NCBI GenBank assembly: GCA_961205875.1
Contig: OY540812.1
Location: 21,328,001 to 21,392,000 of the forward strand
DNA length: 64,000 nt
DNA from: Sialis fuliginosa
Lineage: Eukaryota; Arthropoda; Insecta; Megaloptera; Sialidae
Reading direction: 5' to 3'
Shown here: piece by piece, positions 25,311 through 39,200 of the stretch
Numbering within the stretch: the stretch's first letter is position 1
Layout: each line of letters opens with the position of its first letter
Translations under genes and position numbers: made by a program
The notes under the pieces: model-generated
Told to the model about the DNA's origin: nothing
The model's database searches: none
Seen by the model: only the letters and a program-made list of their open reading frames with translations

Positions 25311-26280
25311 CAGATTGTATATGTTTGTTATAAAATTGATTAACTTTGCAGAAAAAACTTAGAACAAAAAAAGCATTATCAAGCTTAAAAAGCAAGCAAA
25401 TTAACAGACCATTCTACATTTTTTTTATCGAATGACAGCTTGACAAAGTTTTGAAATATCTTTTTTTTCCAGGCTTCAATTAATTGTTATCCAGATTTTC
25501 GTATAAGATCAATTGAATAAGGTAAAGGCACCAGTTATGGACGCTATAAGAGCAAGTTTTCTTTTTTTTGGATTAATGGGGATTGTTTTTTGTAATTCTC
25601 ATGAGCTCATGTTACTAATAAAACAAGTAACTCTTTATTTTCTCCAGTAATAGCAAAGGTAAAACCAGTAATGAGCACGCAGTGATGGACACTTGCTATT
25701 GATTACAAAATAATAAATATATACATACTATGACACAAAAAATTAATAAATAAATGAATGTCCACTACACGCTGTAAGGTAAATGTATAATAGATTAATA
25801 TTCAAAAATGGTAGTAATCAAATATCAACACATATTTCTAATTCTGTACATTTAATTCAAAATTTCGTAAAAAATACCCTCCTTGTTCGCCCCCACCTCT
25901 ATACTCGGGGGCCCGGGGCACTGTCCCGGTGGTATTTATGGCCCTGTTGCCTACTAATAACTAACGAAATAAAATATAGAAATTAAGTCGTTTTCAGATA
26001 TTTGCCGACAAGAAAAGGTTGTTGTCTAACTTTGATGAAATTTCCAAATTTCATTTCATATCATGTTAAAATTACAATTTATAATAATCTTTTTTTAAAT
26101 ACCTATCTAATTACCATGAACTGATCACACATACGTAATAGAAACTTCTAGCACAAGTCATATCCAATCGATAACCCAGAGACCATTAGATATGTCAAAT
26201 AGATACCAATGACGTCATTAAAAACATCACACATCGAATGCAATAATAACTTTATAGCTATTTAAAAAAATAATAGATAC

Positions 26281-26448
26281 ATGGCGGGGTACGGACGGAC
26301 GATTCATACCCCCTCCTCCCTCCTATTACTGCGAGTCCGGTTAGAATCGATGGCTGGTGGCGGTGGCCGGACAGTGGTCACCGGAGCCTCCGGTTGTTAA
26401 CGTCATGTGTATAATACGCCACCTGGAAATTGTTCCGAGTTAATAGAG
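26281..26448 (+). promoter_or_regulatory. CpG-rich patch: candidate 5' non-coding exon of the kinesin
   Basis: This is an island of GC-rich sequence in very AT-rich DNA, ending in a plausible donor (AATAGAG|GTTAGT). The kinesin start codon at 36203 lies directly behind a splice acceptor (TGTTTTGTGTAG|ATG), so at least one upstream non-coding exon is expected. This patch is the best candidate within 10 kb. The only frame through it runs 39 codons from ATG 26281 and stops before the donor. RNA support is needed. Confidence 0.35.
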
Positions 26449-27813
26449 GTTAGTTCTTTTTTGTATTTATTTAAAAATTTTAACTATAATAATTATTGCA
26501 ACTAAATGATTTTTGAATTGATCTATGTTTAATTGTTTGTGATTTAAATTTGTATTTCGCGCCAAAAGAGTATATTGTTATTTCTCCATTGAAGAAGTAC
26601 ATAGACCTGTGTTTTCCAAAGTTGATTCCACGGAAAAATTCAGGGATTCCGCGTGTTTAAAAAGGTTTATGCTGATATGTATTGACATTAAGTTTATTCA
26701 ACTTTTTTATTGATTGTTAAATTGTTTATGGTTTGAATTTATAGTTCGCGCCAAAAGAGTTTCATTGTTTTTGATTGTTTTGAGCGTCTATAAATTACGT
26801 AAGGTTTTGTTTTGGGTGGACGGTGTCCGTAAAAGCTTACGAATCCTTTCGTACGTCACTTACATAAGTTTTTTTCGAATTTCTATTTTAAAATACGTTA
26901 ATTAAAATCAGTATCGACTATTGTATTTGCTTTTCGTATATTGAGTCTTGTAACTGCTATACATACAGGATAATTTACAACTAGTGTAAAAAAAATTAAC
27001 AGTAGATCGAGGATGTTATTTTACTTCATATAAATATATATCTGGAAATTCTTCGTGAGGATGCTACAGCCTTCCAAAAATTTTGCACAAAATTAGTGTT
27101 TATTTAATATGAAGAGAACCGATTGTGATACAGTTATGAAATTTGATCACCAGTTTATTATTAATAAGTGTTATCGATTTCCAGTATAAAAAAATAATAA
27201 TTTAAACCAGGGGTGTACAAGGCAAGTGGGCCCGCCGATTTTTATATAATATTTTTTTGTTCATTTATAATGTTTTTTTGCTTAAGATATTTTTACCAAT
27301 TTACTGTTCAAGTTTGGCACAACAGTGCTGAATCAGTCTGTATAATACAATGTTAGTTTTTCATTCAAAACACTAGTTGATTTTTTAAAACAGAAATAAC
27401 TAGCTTTTTACAATAATATAATTATAGTGGTTAAATAAATAAAAGTAATTAACATAGATATTTTATATTTTTGAAATAAATAAACGCATGCTCCTATCTA
27501 CTTTTATATATGATATCGTGATCGTGACTATTAATTATATTATAGGTACATTCACATATTCACATGTCATATACATATATATTATACCTACAATTATTAA
27601 TTATAATTTCAAAGAAATATTTGTTTTAAACTAGAAATCAATAAAACTTCAAAAACTTAATAAAATATTTCATATCTTTGACGTTTAATTGGATTTTTTT
27701 TGTTTCAATAATAAAAATTATAACTGTTTTATAGAATTATATACATATAACATGTAGAATGTTACACAAACGTATCGTGATAAAAAAAGTACCATACATA
27801 CATATGTATGTAC

Positions 27814-28402
27814 ACAGAGCCGGCCTTTACAAGTCTGGCGCCCTGGGCAAGATTCATTATTCCGCCTTCTCACCACCTAAAAAAAATGTTAAAAAATCAC
27901 CGAAAATGTCAATTAAAATTGATAAATTAACAAGAATAGTTAATATCTCAGCTTGGCGCGATCCTACAGACCCCAACATTTTTTTTAAATATAGCTTCTA
28001 TTATTAACTTTAAGACTATCAAATGCCCTAAGGCCGTCGAAACCTTCTTCTTTTATTATTAACAAATTAAAATTGATAAATTAACAAATAAATTGATTAG
28101 TTACTATCTCAACTAATACGTATTAAAGGTTTTCTGGGTTGCTGAATAGAGATTTGTTAGTTAGCAGCTATCAAATAATCGATTTTTCTTGGATATTTAC
28201 AAGCTATTACTTATTTCTTTAAAATTAACATTATTTATATTTAGCTATATTTTTTGCTTAATAGGGTTTAACAGATCGACAAAAATTTTAAAGATTAAAA
28301 AAAAAGTTTACTCAAAAATTACAGCCTGTACACTGATTTGAACCAAAAAAGTAACTTATACCCCTTTGTGCGCCGCCCCACCTGGTCTGGCGCCCCGGGT
28401 GG
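27814..28402. mobile_element. Inverted relative of the 24.4 kb element
   Basis: It begins CAGAGCCGGCCTTTACAAG and contains GGCGCCCTGGGC and GGCGCCCCGGG words. The internal 161-bp unit is present once, as the reverse complement of the copies at 24.7-25.2 kb. The right boundary is approximate and no target duplication was identified. Confidence 0.6.
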
Positions 28403-28718
28403 TCTTTAATTTTTATTATTATTTTCTTTTATTTTTATATAAATCAAATATTCTGCATAATATGATCTTCTTTCTGATATACTATTATCCAAGTAGGAAA
28501 TACCAGCCATGACGATGGGCCCAAGCTTGGCCCAATATTGGGTTGCCAGTATCGCTTTTTCGATATTGGCCTCAGTCTAGTCCAACCTTCAGATACCGAG
28601 CTTACACTCAAGTAGTTGGGCCCTTAAGTAGGGCTCCTCAATTACATAGGTTGCTATAAATATAGCAGTATACTCGTATATAGGTTACGTTATGCATAAA
28701 CTAAGTATACTAGAATTA

Positions 28719-29037
28719 TGTCCGGTATTATAAACGAGCTAACAAAATTTGCAAGCTTGCAAGCATGGGGTATTAAATCTATCTGACAGTTACCTTGAAG
28801 TTTCATGAAGTGTTTGATAAGTTTCGCGTACGCTTGGTAAATAAACACAAATTGTATTAAAACAGTGGTGATATTATGAAAATTATTTTGTACGGTCAAA
28901 GTCGCCAACTGTGTTTAATAAGTTGAAGTATCACTGCTCTAAATTTCATAACTAATCCATAGAAACTATCACATAATTAATATCCCATTTCAAGTGTTTG
29001 CAAAGTTAGTATAATAATTTAAGTATAATACCGGGCA
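28719..29037. mobile_element. MITE with TGTCCGGTATTATA ends
   Basis: The left end TGTCCGGTATTATAAA and the right end TATAATACCGGGCA are inverted. A relative with the same ends lies at 29881-30083. There is no coding sequence. Confidence 0.55.
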
Positions 29038-29097
29038 TTAGTGTAGACAACCAAGGGATCTTAATCCGGCACTGATTGTAAGTAAATATGTATACAA

Positions 29098-29559
29098 CAG
29101 CGATTCTCAACCTGTGGGGCGCGCCCCCCCTAGGGGGGCGTGATAAAACTAAATAGGGGGCGCGAGCATGTCGAGAAAAAATATTATTAAAAAAATTATT
29201 TAATTTACTGAAAGAAAAGCAATAAAATACATTCTGACATAATAAAAAATAAAATATACGTTTACATTTACACTGATATACTTAATACACTTATAAATAG
29301 GATTGTATCAGTACTGCACAATGTATTTAATAATTAACTTATCAATATTAAATTAAAAAATAAGATTCATAATTATTAGTGATTCCCTTAGGCCTGTCTT
29401 GCAGAGCAAAGTTTTTCGGAAGAAAATACAATTAAATTAAATAGAAACTTATATTACAATTACAGCACGATTTTAGTGAAAATTATAGTATGAGTGGGGG
29501 GGGGGTGAGAATTGTGATTGAAAATTGGGTCGCAAATACTAAATGGTTGAGAAACGCTA
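29098..29559. mobile_element. hAT-like MITE (CAGCGATTCTCAACC), perfect 8-bp TSD
   Basis: The left end CAGCGATTCTCAACC pairs with the right end GGTTGAGAAACGCTA. The octamer GTATACAA flanks both sides (29090-29097 and 29560-29567). CAGNGRTTCTCAACC ends are typical of widespread hAT elements. A strong GC hairpin (GCGCCCCCCCTAGGGGGGCG) lies just inside the left end. Confidence 0.85.
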
Positions 29560-29880
29560 GTATACAATATAATTCAACAATTTAATTTGTATGTCTAATG
29601 AAAAACTAACATGCAATTTGTTATGGTGACAATGTGATCAATCATGTCTCATGTCGATATAACCCGACAAAAGCATTTATATAAACACATTCTAAACTTT
29701 TTAAAATTATAATATCTACATAATATGGTACGTATGTACATACCTACCTACTTATGCGAATATTTTTTATATAATTTAGTTTAATTAATATTTATACATG
29801 GATATAGAAATGTAAGTATAATATTATTTATGTTTACTACCCGGACATGCGCAGAAAATCTACTCCCTAGTATTTATTAA

Positions 29881-30083
29881 TGTCCAGTATTATAAAGAAT
29901 TTGCTCGAGTGCAAAAGCTAATTAGCTTTTGGCTAACGCTATCTGTGAGGTTATGAATTTGTTCGGGATTCTAGAGCAGTGGTAATAAATGCACAATAAT
30001 GTAAATGCTATGCATTTTATGAGGTAGGTACACAAAACCTAATTAGTTTTTACTCTGGAGCAAATCCTTTATAATACCGGGCA
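29881..30083. mobile_element. MITE, second copy of the TGTCCRGTATTATA family
   Basis: The ends TGTCCAGTATTATAAAG and CTTTATAATACCGGGCA are inverted. Inner parts such as CTAATTAG words are also inverted. It is about 203 bases long. Confidence 0.6.
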
Positions 30084-33000
30084 GGGCATAAAAAATTTGT
30101 GTACGCTGTTTTAAATATATCCCACCTAAATCACATTTAAATGCATGAGATATTATTTAGATTAATAATTTGGTAAAATAAGACTACCACTTTATAACTC
30201 AAGGCATGCAGATGGTCTGTATATCCATGTAGATACGTCTTCTAAATTTATCTTCTTTTGTTGTCCGGGGAGGAATGTTAGTTAAAAATTTATAACAAAA
30301 AAAAATTAAAAATTTATTGAATTATTTGTAGAAGCAAAAAAAGGTATTCACATTATATTATTTTCATTCCAAAACCTTCCAAAATTCAGATATACAGTTA
30401 TACCTTAACAATACCCTCCAGGGTCCCCTTACTACCGTAGACCCCCCCCCCCCCCAAATTCGTTACTGTTTATACAACTATGATTGAATGATTTTCCTCA
30501 AAAAACATCTGCTAAGTGATTGTATAGGTACTGCTTCCTCGTGCTATATTCTGCAAAGAATCGTATACATATATTTGTAAGGAAATATTTCACTATACGA
30601 AGTTCTATTATAGAACTATTTGGGATATCACTCCAATGATTTTTAATTTTTATATGGTATCATCTACTAAAGGTTGTTCATGAGTTATGCGTGTGCAAGG
30701 ATTCAGTGAACAAGTAAACACACATGGATACACCACACGAAAAGTATTTGTTTTGACCAGAAATGGAAAGATCAAGTGGAAATTTTCTGCATTTAAAAAA
30801 ATAATCACATAAATTCCTCTTATTCTTTGGATATGGCGAGGAAGCACTATCTCTTCTTATCTATTTTTTATTTTTTATGCTAATTTCATCACGAGTATGT
30901 TACTAGAAAGAAAATAGATTTTAAAAGAATTCAAACACACTCAGTCATTTAGTAATAATATTGTACAGAAAGTTCCTTACAGAATAAAAAATCTAATTCA
31001 GAAATTTTTATTTTTTTCTTATTTTTGATACACACTTTTGTTGACATATTGTTTAATGGTTCTTTGTAAATTATTATAAGTGTTGTTTTTATACTAGAGT
31101 TTCACACGAGATAAAATCGGCTTAAATTTTAACGGGACGGGACGAGATACCTTGATTAATCTCTTAAGATTGTTTTATTATTCTATTATATGTGTATCAT
31201 TGTAATATTTTATTGATTCTTTAGTAATAAGCTAGAATATTTATTGTTTTTCATTGTTTATTAAGTTCTATACCAATTATAAAAAGTATAGGTAACACAA
31301 AATTCTTGTCGTACTTTCAATTAACATTTTTTCTTTGTCAGCAAAACTACGTAAAAATTCATATTTTAAATTTATCAAATTGCTCCCTCTAATAAAAAAG
31401 ATTAAATTTATTTAAAGTATTTTATTGGAAAAAATTCAATTCAATATTATGGTTTCCTATAACACATGACAAATTTACACCTAAAAACCTAACTTACAAC
31501 TACAAAAAAATAGCAAACAATTAACCCCTTAACACAAATCGATTCCTTAACACATTTCTATCAAACAAAGACCGCGAAATACAACACAAAAACGACATAC
31601 AATAACTGATTACCTCAACTACACAAAACCGTTAACAAATTAACCCCTATTACGCATACCGTGACTCAGAGAAGAAAAAATCTCTAATGATTTAGGATTA
31701 AAGTAAACAGTACATGGTCTGACCGAATTACATCGAGCTAACACCTTTTTACAAGTAGGTGGGGTGCAGTACGTATCCCAACACTGTGTCAGGGTCAGTG
31801 CAGTGGGGTCGCCATGGGGATTCTGTCACAACAATGTACTCCCACCCCCTGTTTCATGCTGTGTATAAAATGGACATGTCGATTATATTACGTGAATCAT
31901 TTAATGACAATAATAATAAATAACGTCTGCACATTAATTTAGTTGTTTATTTATAAATACCTAAAATGTCAAGTTAGAGTGGAGGTATTCATTTAAATTC
32001 GTTTATTATTTATGATTTTTATTATCAGTTTTAATTATATAGATAGCCGCAGAAGTTATTAAATACATGAGTGTAGCCAGGATTTTGTTCAGAGGGGGGA
32101 AGGCAATTTTTTTTAACCGATTTAGTTTTGCCTAGAACCCCGAGGTAAAGGAAGAAGGTGGGGTCGCGAACAGTCGGTAGTTAAACTTTGTGGGTGTTGA
32201 AGAGCAAAAAATGCTCTCACATTATTATGGTAACGTAAAAAGTTTTATAAAATTTTTTTTTGATAAAAAATTATTTCAATGTGTCTCAAATTTTTGGCGC
32301 CTCGGGCCTCGAAATGCGTAAGTACGAATCTGATAAATGGCAATTAATGTAAACAAAATTTGAGTAATTTTTCATTTTTTTTTTTTGAATTTTCTATCGT
32401 TTCGGTACTACGCCGTGCGGTTGCAACTTTGAACTTCAGCTCGTAAAATTTCGTGTTTTTCATCTCGATTACTTACTTTTTTTTATTTCTTCTTTTATTT
32501 TGGCCACATTTTTTCAATCAATTAAATTTATATGTGGATATCTTTTCGAACATAAAATCCTCTATAAAAATGTAGGTAGGTACTCTATCTTGACGTTGTT
32601 TTTTTTTAATTATAGTTTTTTCTTCTTCTATATTTAATATAAAATATCGACTTAATTTGCCTTGATAAATATACATGTATATATAAATATAAATAATATA
32701 TAAATATCAACAAAAAAAAACATTTAATTTTTTTCTCTTGTATAAAAAGGATAAACAACAATGAACAGTTTACCCGTTATAACAAGAGATTGCAATAAAA
32801 AAAAACAAAGATATTTAAATTTTCGAATCTAAAATATATTTTGCCTAGAAACTAGGGGAGACCCCCCCCCCCCCATTCATCCTTTAACTACGCCACTGGA
32901 CACTCGCACATGACTTTTTTTATGTGACGTCATACTCACATACTGCATCGACCTGTTTTTAAAATAGTACCCTATATACCAGATACCTATATTATAAGTA

Positions 33001-34082
33001 TGTATATTAGATAATATTATACATAGTAACTAATACTGAAAATATTCGAAATCATAATTTAGATTAAATTTTCTGTTTTGATCTCCCGTCAATTAATTTT
33101 GACTATTTTCACCATGATGTCTGTGGATCTATAACTCAAAAATGAAAAAAAAAGAACTGTGAAATTTTAAATTTAACGACAATGGAAACGGATGTTTACT
33201 CTTGCTAATTCTTTTAATTTTTTTTAATAATTATCTTTGAACCGGTGTATATTCGAAATATGGAATATTATTTTCTATAATTTGTGTTCTGTTATTTTTT
33301 TCCAAATTATTTTAATGAAATAATCGATTTTTTTAAACGGTTGTATTTTAATATAAATAAATTTAATAAATGGAAAAAAATACAGGGGGGGGGGCTATAA
33401 AGCTTAAGCTAGGCGAGAAAGTGTAGTGATGTAAGTTACTGCTTGAATTTAATTTTATCTACTTATACAAAATACCATCACTGCTGTTGTATTACATTGT
33501 ATTAATTGAATTTATATTTAATTTAATTTTAATTTTTTATTTTATATCTTAATTTTTGTTTTTGTTGCTAACGTGTTCCATATCATTATTATATGATTTA
33601 ATCTGAATAGAAATATTATTATTATATGAATGCATTTATAATTTTACACTAAAAATGTAATTAGATTCGATCGAAAAAAAACATATTACATATAAAATTT
33701 ATAAGAATCGATTTACGAAGCTGTAAAAATTACGGGAAATCCAGAATATACTATTCTTTATAATATAATGTAGGACTCCATCCCTGTACTATTTAAAAAA
33801 TATCATTTACAACAATGTATTAATTTAATTAATTATTTAATGATGAAAATTAATTTAAATAAAAGAGCAAAAATATGACAGTTTAGTGATAAATACGTCA
33901 CAACTAATTGTAAGATAAAAAAATATAAAAGTACAAAAATATTAATTTTTGATAATTTTCATAATTCGTACAATTAATTAAATTTAATCTATGAAAAAAT
34001 ATTTCCTAAATAAAATAATTATTTCAATATTACTAAAATATGCACATGATAAACAAAATCACAAAGTGTTACAATGACATCA
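30084..34082. other. Intergenic AT-rich stretch with homopolymer runs
   Basis: No gene is recognised. There are C-runs at about 30441 and 32862 and a G-run at about 33385. At about 31860 a TATAAAA box follows a GC-richer segment (31740-31860) but leads into no visible frame. From 32070 to 32899 lies a decayed element whose right end CTACGCCACTG resembles the hAT ends elsewhere in the window. Confidence 0.35.
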
Positions 34083-34212
34083 CCGCTCGCGGCCGGTCAA
34101 GGAGCTGGAAAGCTCCGTCACCCTAAGGTCAAAGCTCTGACCTTACTACAGCAAGGTCGCCGAGGTCCTTACCTCGCGACTTCGATCGACTTGTGCATGT
34201 GTAATCATGCAC
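34083..34212. other. GC-rich run of four consecutive hairpins
   Basis: In about 130 bases of GC-rich DNA inside AT-rich surroundings lie four stem-loops. At 34101-34116 the stem is 6 bp with loop GGAA. At 34125-34144 it is 7 bp with a 6-nt loop. At 34153-34182 it is 12 bp with two single-base bulges and loop CCTT. At 34193-34212 it is 7 bp with a 6-nt loop. A frame from 34074 crosses it (81 codons) but has no recognisable domain. It could be a structured RNA, a transposon fragment, or replication-made palindromes. Confidence 0.55.
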
Positions 34213-35584
34213 AGATTATTGGTTGTAAGAATTCACAGTGCTTCTCAAACATGTATTATGTATTTATGTGGGTACACATAAAGGATATTATAGTTGTATT
34301 AAGTTGCAGGCTTCCTTAATAATGGCGGTTATAAGGGACTGGCACCAATCTTGGATATGATCACGGTAATGGCTATTTTTTAATTAAATGTACTGAATTA
34401 GAAATATTTGTTGATATTTGATTACTACCATTACTTTCCATTTCCGAATAATTATCAGTATAATTTATTTATTAATTATTATTTCAAATTTGACAATCTT
34501 TCTTTTATATCTTTTGTGTCGTAGTACTTATCATTTTGTAAACATTAGCAAGTGTTCATCACTGCGTGCTCATTACTGGTTTTACCTTATCCATTACTGG
34601 AGATAAAAACATAAACAAAATAAAAAGCTATAATTAAAAAAAACTATATTTGCAGACTTTGATAATTAAATTGATTAAATAAAGAGTTACTTGTTTTATT
34701 AGTAACACGAGTTCATGAGAATTACAAAAATGAAGTCCGTCAATCACAAAAACAGTAAACCTTGCTCTTATAGCAGCCATAACTGGTGCCAGTACTTTAC
34801 TCGTATATTGTTAGGTTTCGAAATTTTAATTCTTATACTTTTATATTATTTTTTGTATGTGTGAAACTTTTTTAGCGATCTAGTGAATTAAAATAACCTC
34901 GATACGTTTTAAAATGCGACAGGTTTTCAAGATGAAACGCTAAGGAGAGTGTATATGCGTGAGAAAGCGATGATTAGATATATGTATAAGAGAAAGATGG
35001 ACGAATTCGTGTAAGTCATTTTATGTCGGTGTCTAGTATATACATATTTTGTATATACGGTTTGTGCGTCAAAATAATACGTTTGAATAGTAATTTAATA
35101 CGTTTAGCTTTATTTATTTACTCTAATTCGCATGGTTAATGAAAATAAAAGAAGTTTCACTTCAACCATGCGCTTAAGTGAGTAAGGCACACACCATTTT
35201 TTTTCGTCTGTAAATACTGTGTATCTCAGATAATCTTTCCAGCATTGGGATCTTAGTATCTATAAGAGATACATATTTAGTTAAATGAGATTAATTATTT
35301 GTGAAGAAGGGGTGAGTATTAATACATCAAAAGATATTTTTAATTCTACGTGGTTAAAGCCTCCAAAAAACTAAAAATTCTGAATTTCTTTAAACGGTTA
35401 TAATTTATTTACAGTAGATAGGTACTTTTTGTTTGCGATTTCTTAACGCATTTTTTTGTGTCTGGAACGCCTATAGTATAGTTTGGGATATGCCATATCA
35501 GTTACGGATACGGATAGGAATATTTTTTTATTGGTTTTAATTTCGGATACGGATTTGAATACGAATTTATATTGCTTTGTTAGT

Positions 35585-35912
35585 TAGAGGTGTACCGGAA
35601 TTCCGGTCGGAATTCACGTCTAACGTCACTACTATTATATTTGAAATATAAATACATACATTATTATCTTCAATTAATATAATATTGTTCTATATGGTAT
35701 TAAATTATAAAAATTGTGTTTTCTACATATTCTGCACTTTTTACAGCTTCATAAAACTTTTTGTATACTTAGCTATAATTTCGTTAAATTATTTGCAATT
35801 AATTACATTTATAGTGTCAACAATAATATAATATAAAAATAATAATAATATAATAGTAGTGACGTTAAAATATTCACTTTAAATCTATATCGTGAATTCC
35901 GGTACACCTCTA
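35585..35912. mobile_element. MITE with TAGAGGTGTACCGG ends and 9-bp flanking repeat
   Basis: The ends TAGAGGTGTACCGGAATTC and GAATTCCGGTACACCTCTA are exact inverted repeats of 19 bases. TTTGTTAGT flanks both sides (35576-35584 and 35913-35921). The ends suggest hAT, where 8 bp is usual, so one flanking base may be coincidence. The interior is AT-rich and non-coding. Confidence 0.8.
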
Positions 35913-36202
35913 TTTGTTAGTTTGTATTTGTTTTTGCCTGCAGTTTGGTCTCTGACTATTTTCTATCTAGAATTGTTCATGTTTGCATGGGCGGTGTAGA
36001 ATCTCAAAGGATACCGGGAAGTGGGATTTCTCCTGAAGAAAAATGTATGAATTCATATTTGTCTGGGGCCTCATGAAGCCATAATGTGCCACTCTGACAA
36101 TATCCATTACATTTTATTAATATTTCTGCTGAAACTTTCTTACCCAATAGTTGACACAACAGTATCTTACATTAGTTATTATTCATTTATTGTTTTGTGT
36201 AG

Positions 36203-39200
36203 ATGTCCGACAGTAACAACAACTGTACAGTGAACGAGAATGTGCGTGTGGTGGTACGAATCCGGCCGCATCGCTCCGGCGACGGCTCCAGAGTTGCCAG
36301 CGCGCCGGACCCACACTCGGTGGAACTCCGACATCCCACGGACCACCAGTGTCCGCCGAAACGGTAAGAGCTGCATTTACCTTATGAAATATATTTTTAT
36401 CAGTATAATTTGATATATCAGATACACTTCCTTCAATTTCTTTTTTATGTTATTTTCATAATTGTAATATTTTTATCTTTACACGTATAGGAAAGTAAAA
36501 AAATAACACGAGTATCAGAATTTTTATTTCAGACTTTTTTTTTCAACGGTATGACAATATTTCCATTTCCTTCCGAAAATGGAATTAAAATGATTTTATC
36601 AACTATTTTATTTAACAATCGCAAAAGAGTAAACACAACAAATAATTCTACAAGTTAAAACCTGTTTTATAACATCTTCAAAATTTCCTTCATAACTAAT
36701 TTATTAACTTTACTTCAATTTTAACCTTGAAAAAAATAGCATAACACATAATAATTTTTTAATGATTCACTTATTTCGTTTGGAGTGAGCTGTAATTATT
36801 GGTTTAGTGTTCCGTTTTAGCCTCATCAATTTTTCATAGAATTATTTTGCTTTAAATATTGATTACTATCAAATTATCTTTACATTAGATATTCAAGGTA
36901 TCTAGTGTTGATATTTCAGAGCCTACTACTTAATTCTTGAATAAGATATTACTTCTTGTAGAATTATTTATCATAATCCCAAGAACAAGTCCTTATTTAC
37001 GTTTAATAATACAGTAAACAGAACTTGATAAAACAAAATAGTTCGGGTTAGAGGATGTCCAATTAAGCCGAATATTTTATTATAATAAAGTATAGGTTTT
37101 CCGAACGCATATTCTATATATAAAAATGAATGTTCGTTTGTGTGTGGCTTATAGACTCCGGAATTACTGAACCGATTTCAATGCGGTTTTCATCAATAGT
37201 TAGATAATTTTTACGAGCAGTATCGTGGCTAATAATATTTTATGAAAATCTAAGATTTAACATCAAAATATTAAAAAGAATCTTTTGCACAGCGTCTTTT
37301 GTTTCTATGATGTCAGAGCATAGAACTGTCATTTATATAAAAACACAGTAGCCATGGAATAAAGACGCTGAAAACAATTACTATATGTGAATGTCAGTTT
37401 GAATCATGATACCTACAAATATATATCTTTCCACCATGAGTTTGAATGAAAAAATATGCATTTTACAATATAAATAAACGGATTTTTATAAATTACAATA
37501 AAGAACTTCGAAGAAAGGTAACCTATTTATTTATTTTTGATTTTCATACAAATTCTAAGATAAGACCTGGTGTTTCCTGGGAGAAAACATAATTTTACAC
37601 GATTTTTTTCAATAACTACTGAATGGATTTTATTCCGATTTTCACTAATGGATAGGTTAAATTTAGGTGTATAATTTTGGATATTTTGGGTAAATTTCAA
37701 ATTTCGGAAAAAACAATTCGTGGTGAACCGTGTATTGTTAGCATGTTGCGTGGGCATGTTGGGTGAGCATGTCGGGTGGGCATGTTGGGTGGGCATTAAT
37801 ATTCCCGGGTAACAACGGGCCAATGCGCTAGTATGTTATAAAATGTACAAATTACATAGTTTACTATTTGTTCTTATGTAGGTAAATACATATTTATAAT
37901 TGAAATGATACCTGAAAAGTTTAATTTTAAGTAAAAAATAAATGCATTTTAAAGAGTAAGTATTTTTACGAAGCCATAGGAAGCTTATCTCATAGTTGTA
38001 TTAAGTATGTTGTTTATACGCTCTGGCAAGGTAGCTAAAAAAATCATATAAAAATCAGTTTGATACCTCTTAGAAATAGTTTCAATTGATTTAATTTTAA
38101 CTTGGGAACAGTTGTTTAAGTACAATACTTTTCAGGTTCACATTCGACGGCGTGTTCGGTGAAGAATCCGGTACTGGGTTACTGTACACAGACACGTGTT
38201 ACGCTCTGGTGGATAGCGTGCTCGACGGGTACAATGCTACGGTATTCGCATATGGCCAGACGGGATGCGGGAAATCACACACGATGGAGGGACCGTCAGG
38301 GGCGATTGACGAAACACGAGGCGTCATACCCCGCGCGCTAGATCACGTCTTCGAGGCGATAGCTGTCTCAACGGAAGTCAAGTATCTGGTGCTGGTTAGT
38401 TATTTGGAGATATACAACGAACAAGTTAGGTAAGTTCTAAACTCAGTTAGAGTAATAACCATATTTTAAAAATTGAAAATAGATCCGCCTTTATTTTATT
38501 AACGTTCGTGTATTACAACATAATGTATTGCTCCCTTTCATGGTCAAAACGAAAAAAAAAATTTTAAATGACTAATGATATTTTTTTGCTTATACTATGT
38601 ATATTTAGGTAGTTTATTCAGTACATGATTTTTTTGCTCGTTAATCGTAAATATAGTACATATTATAGATATACAGTCTGTCAAGTAAGAACGTGTACAA
38701 CTTAATTTGTTTTAAAATGTATTTTGAATTTTTTTCTCATGCATCAATACATTATTCATGATTTGGACCAAAATGCAATTTCATTAATACTTCATCCAGT
38801 CACCACCAGAGTCAATAATGACCCGGAACTTCCGACCAGAACTCACGCGACAGAGACCTCCAAATGCGACGAATTTCTCGAGACAGCTGCTTCAAATTAT
38901 AGACTTTTTTCCACGAAGCTTGCGTTTGATGTACGCTTACACATTCTCAATTAGATTTGCATCAGGTGAATGTAATGATACCAGACTGCTCTTTTCACCC
39001 GGTGCACAGCTTGCTGCGATGTTTAGGATCGTTGTCCTACTGAAGGATCCAGTCCTTGTTTTTATCGATGTACCAAAGCTTTTCAGTCCGTAACAAAGCT
39101 ACTTTGGATATCTCCAGCATTTTCTGAGCATTTAGATTGTAGATAAACAGGTGCAAATTCTCGAGTTTTGGGGACACTTTGCCTATGGAGCTACGTTCCG

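Noticed and set aside
38724..39093. Two + strand frames of 76 and 91 codons in a kinesin intron
   Set aside because: They are shadows of a decayed Tc1 transposase on the minus strand, which shows the family motif DNDPKH.
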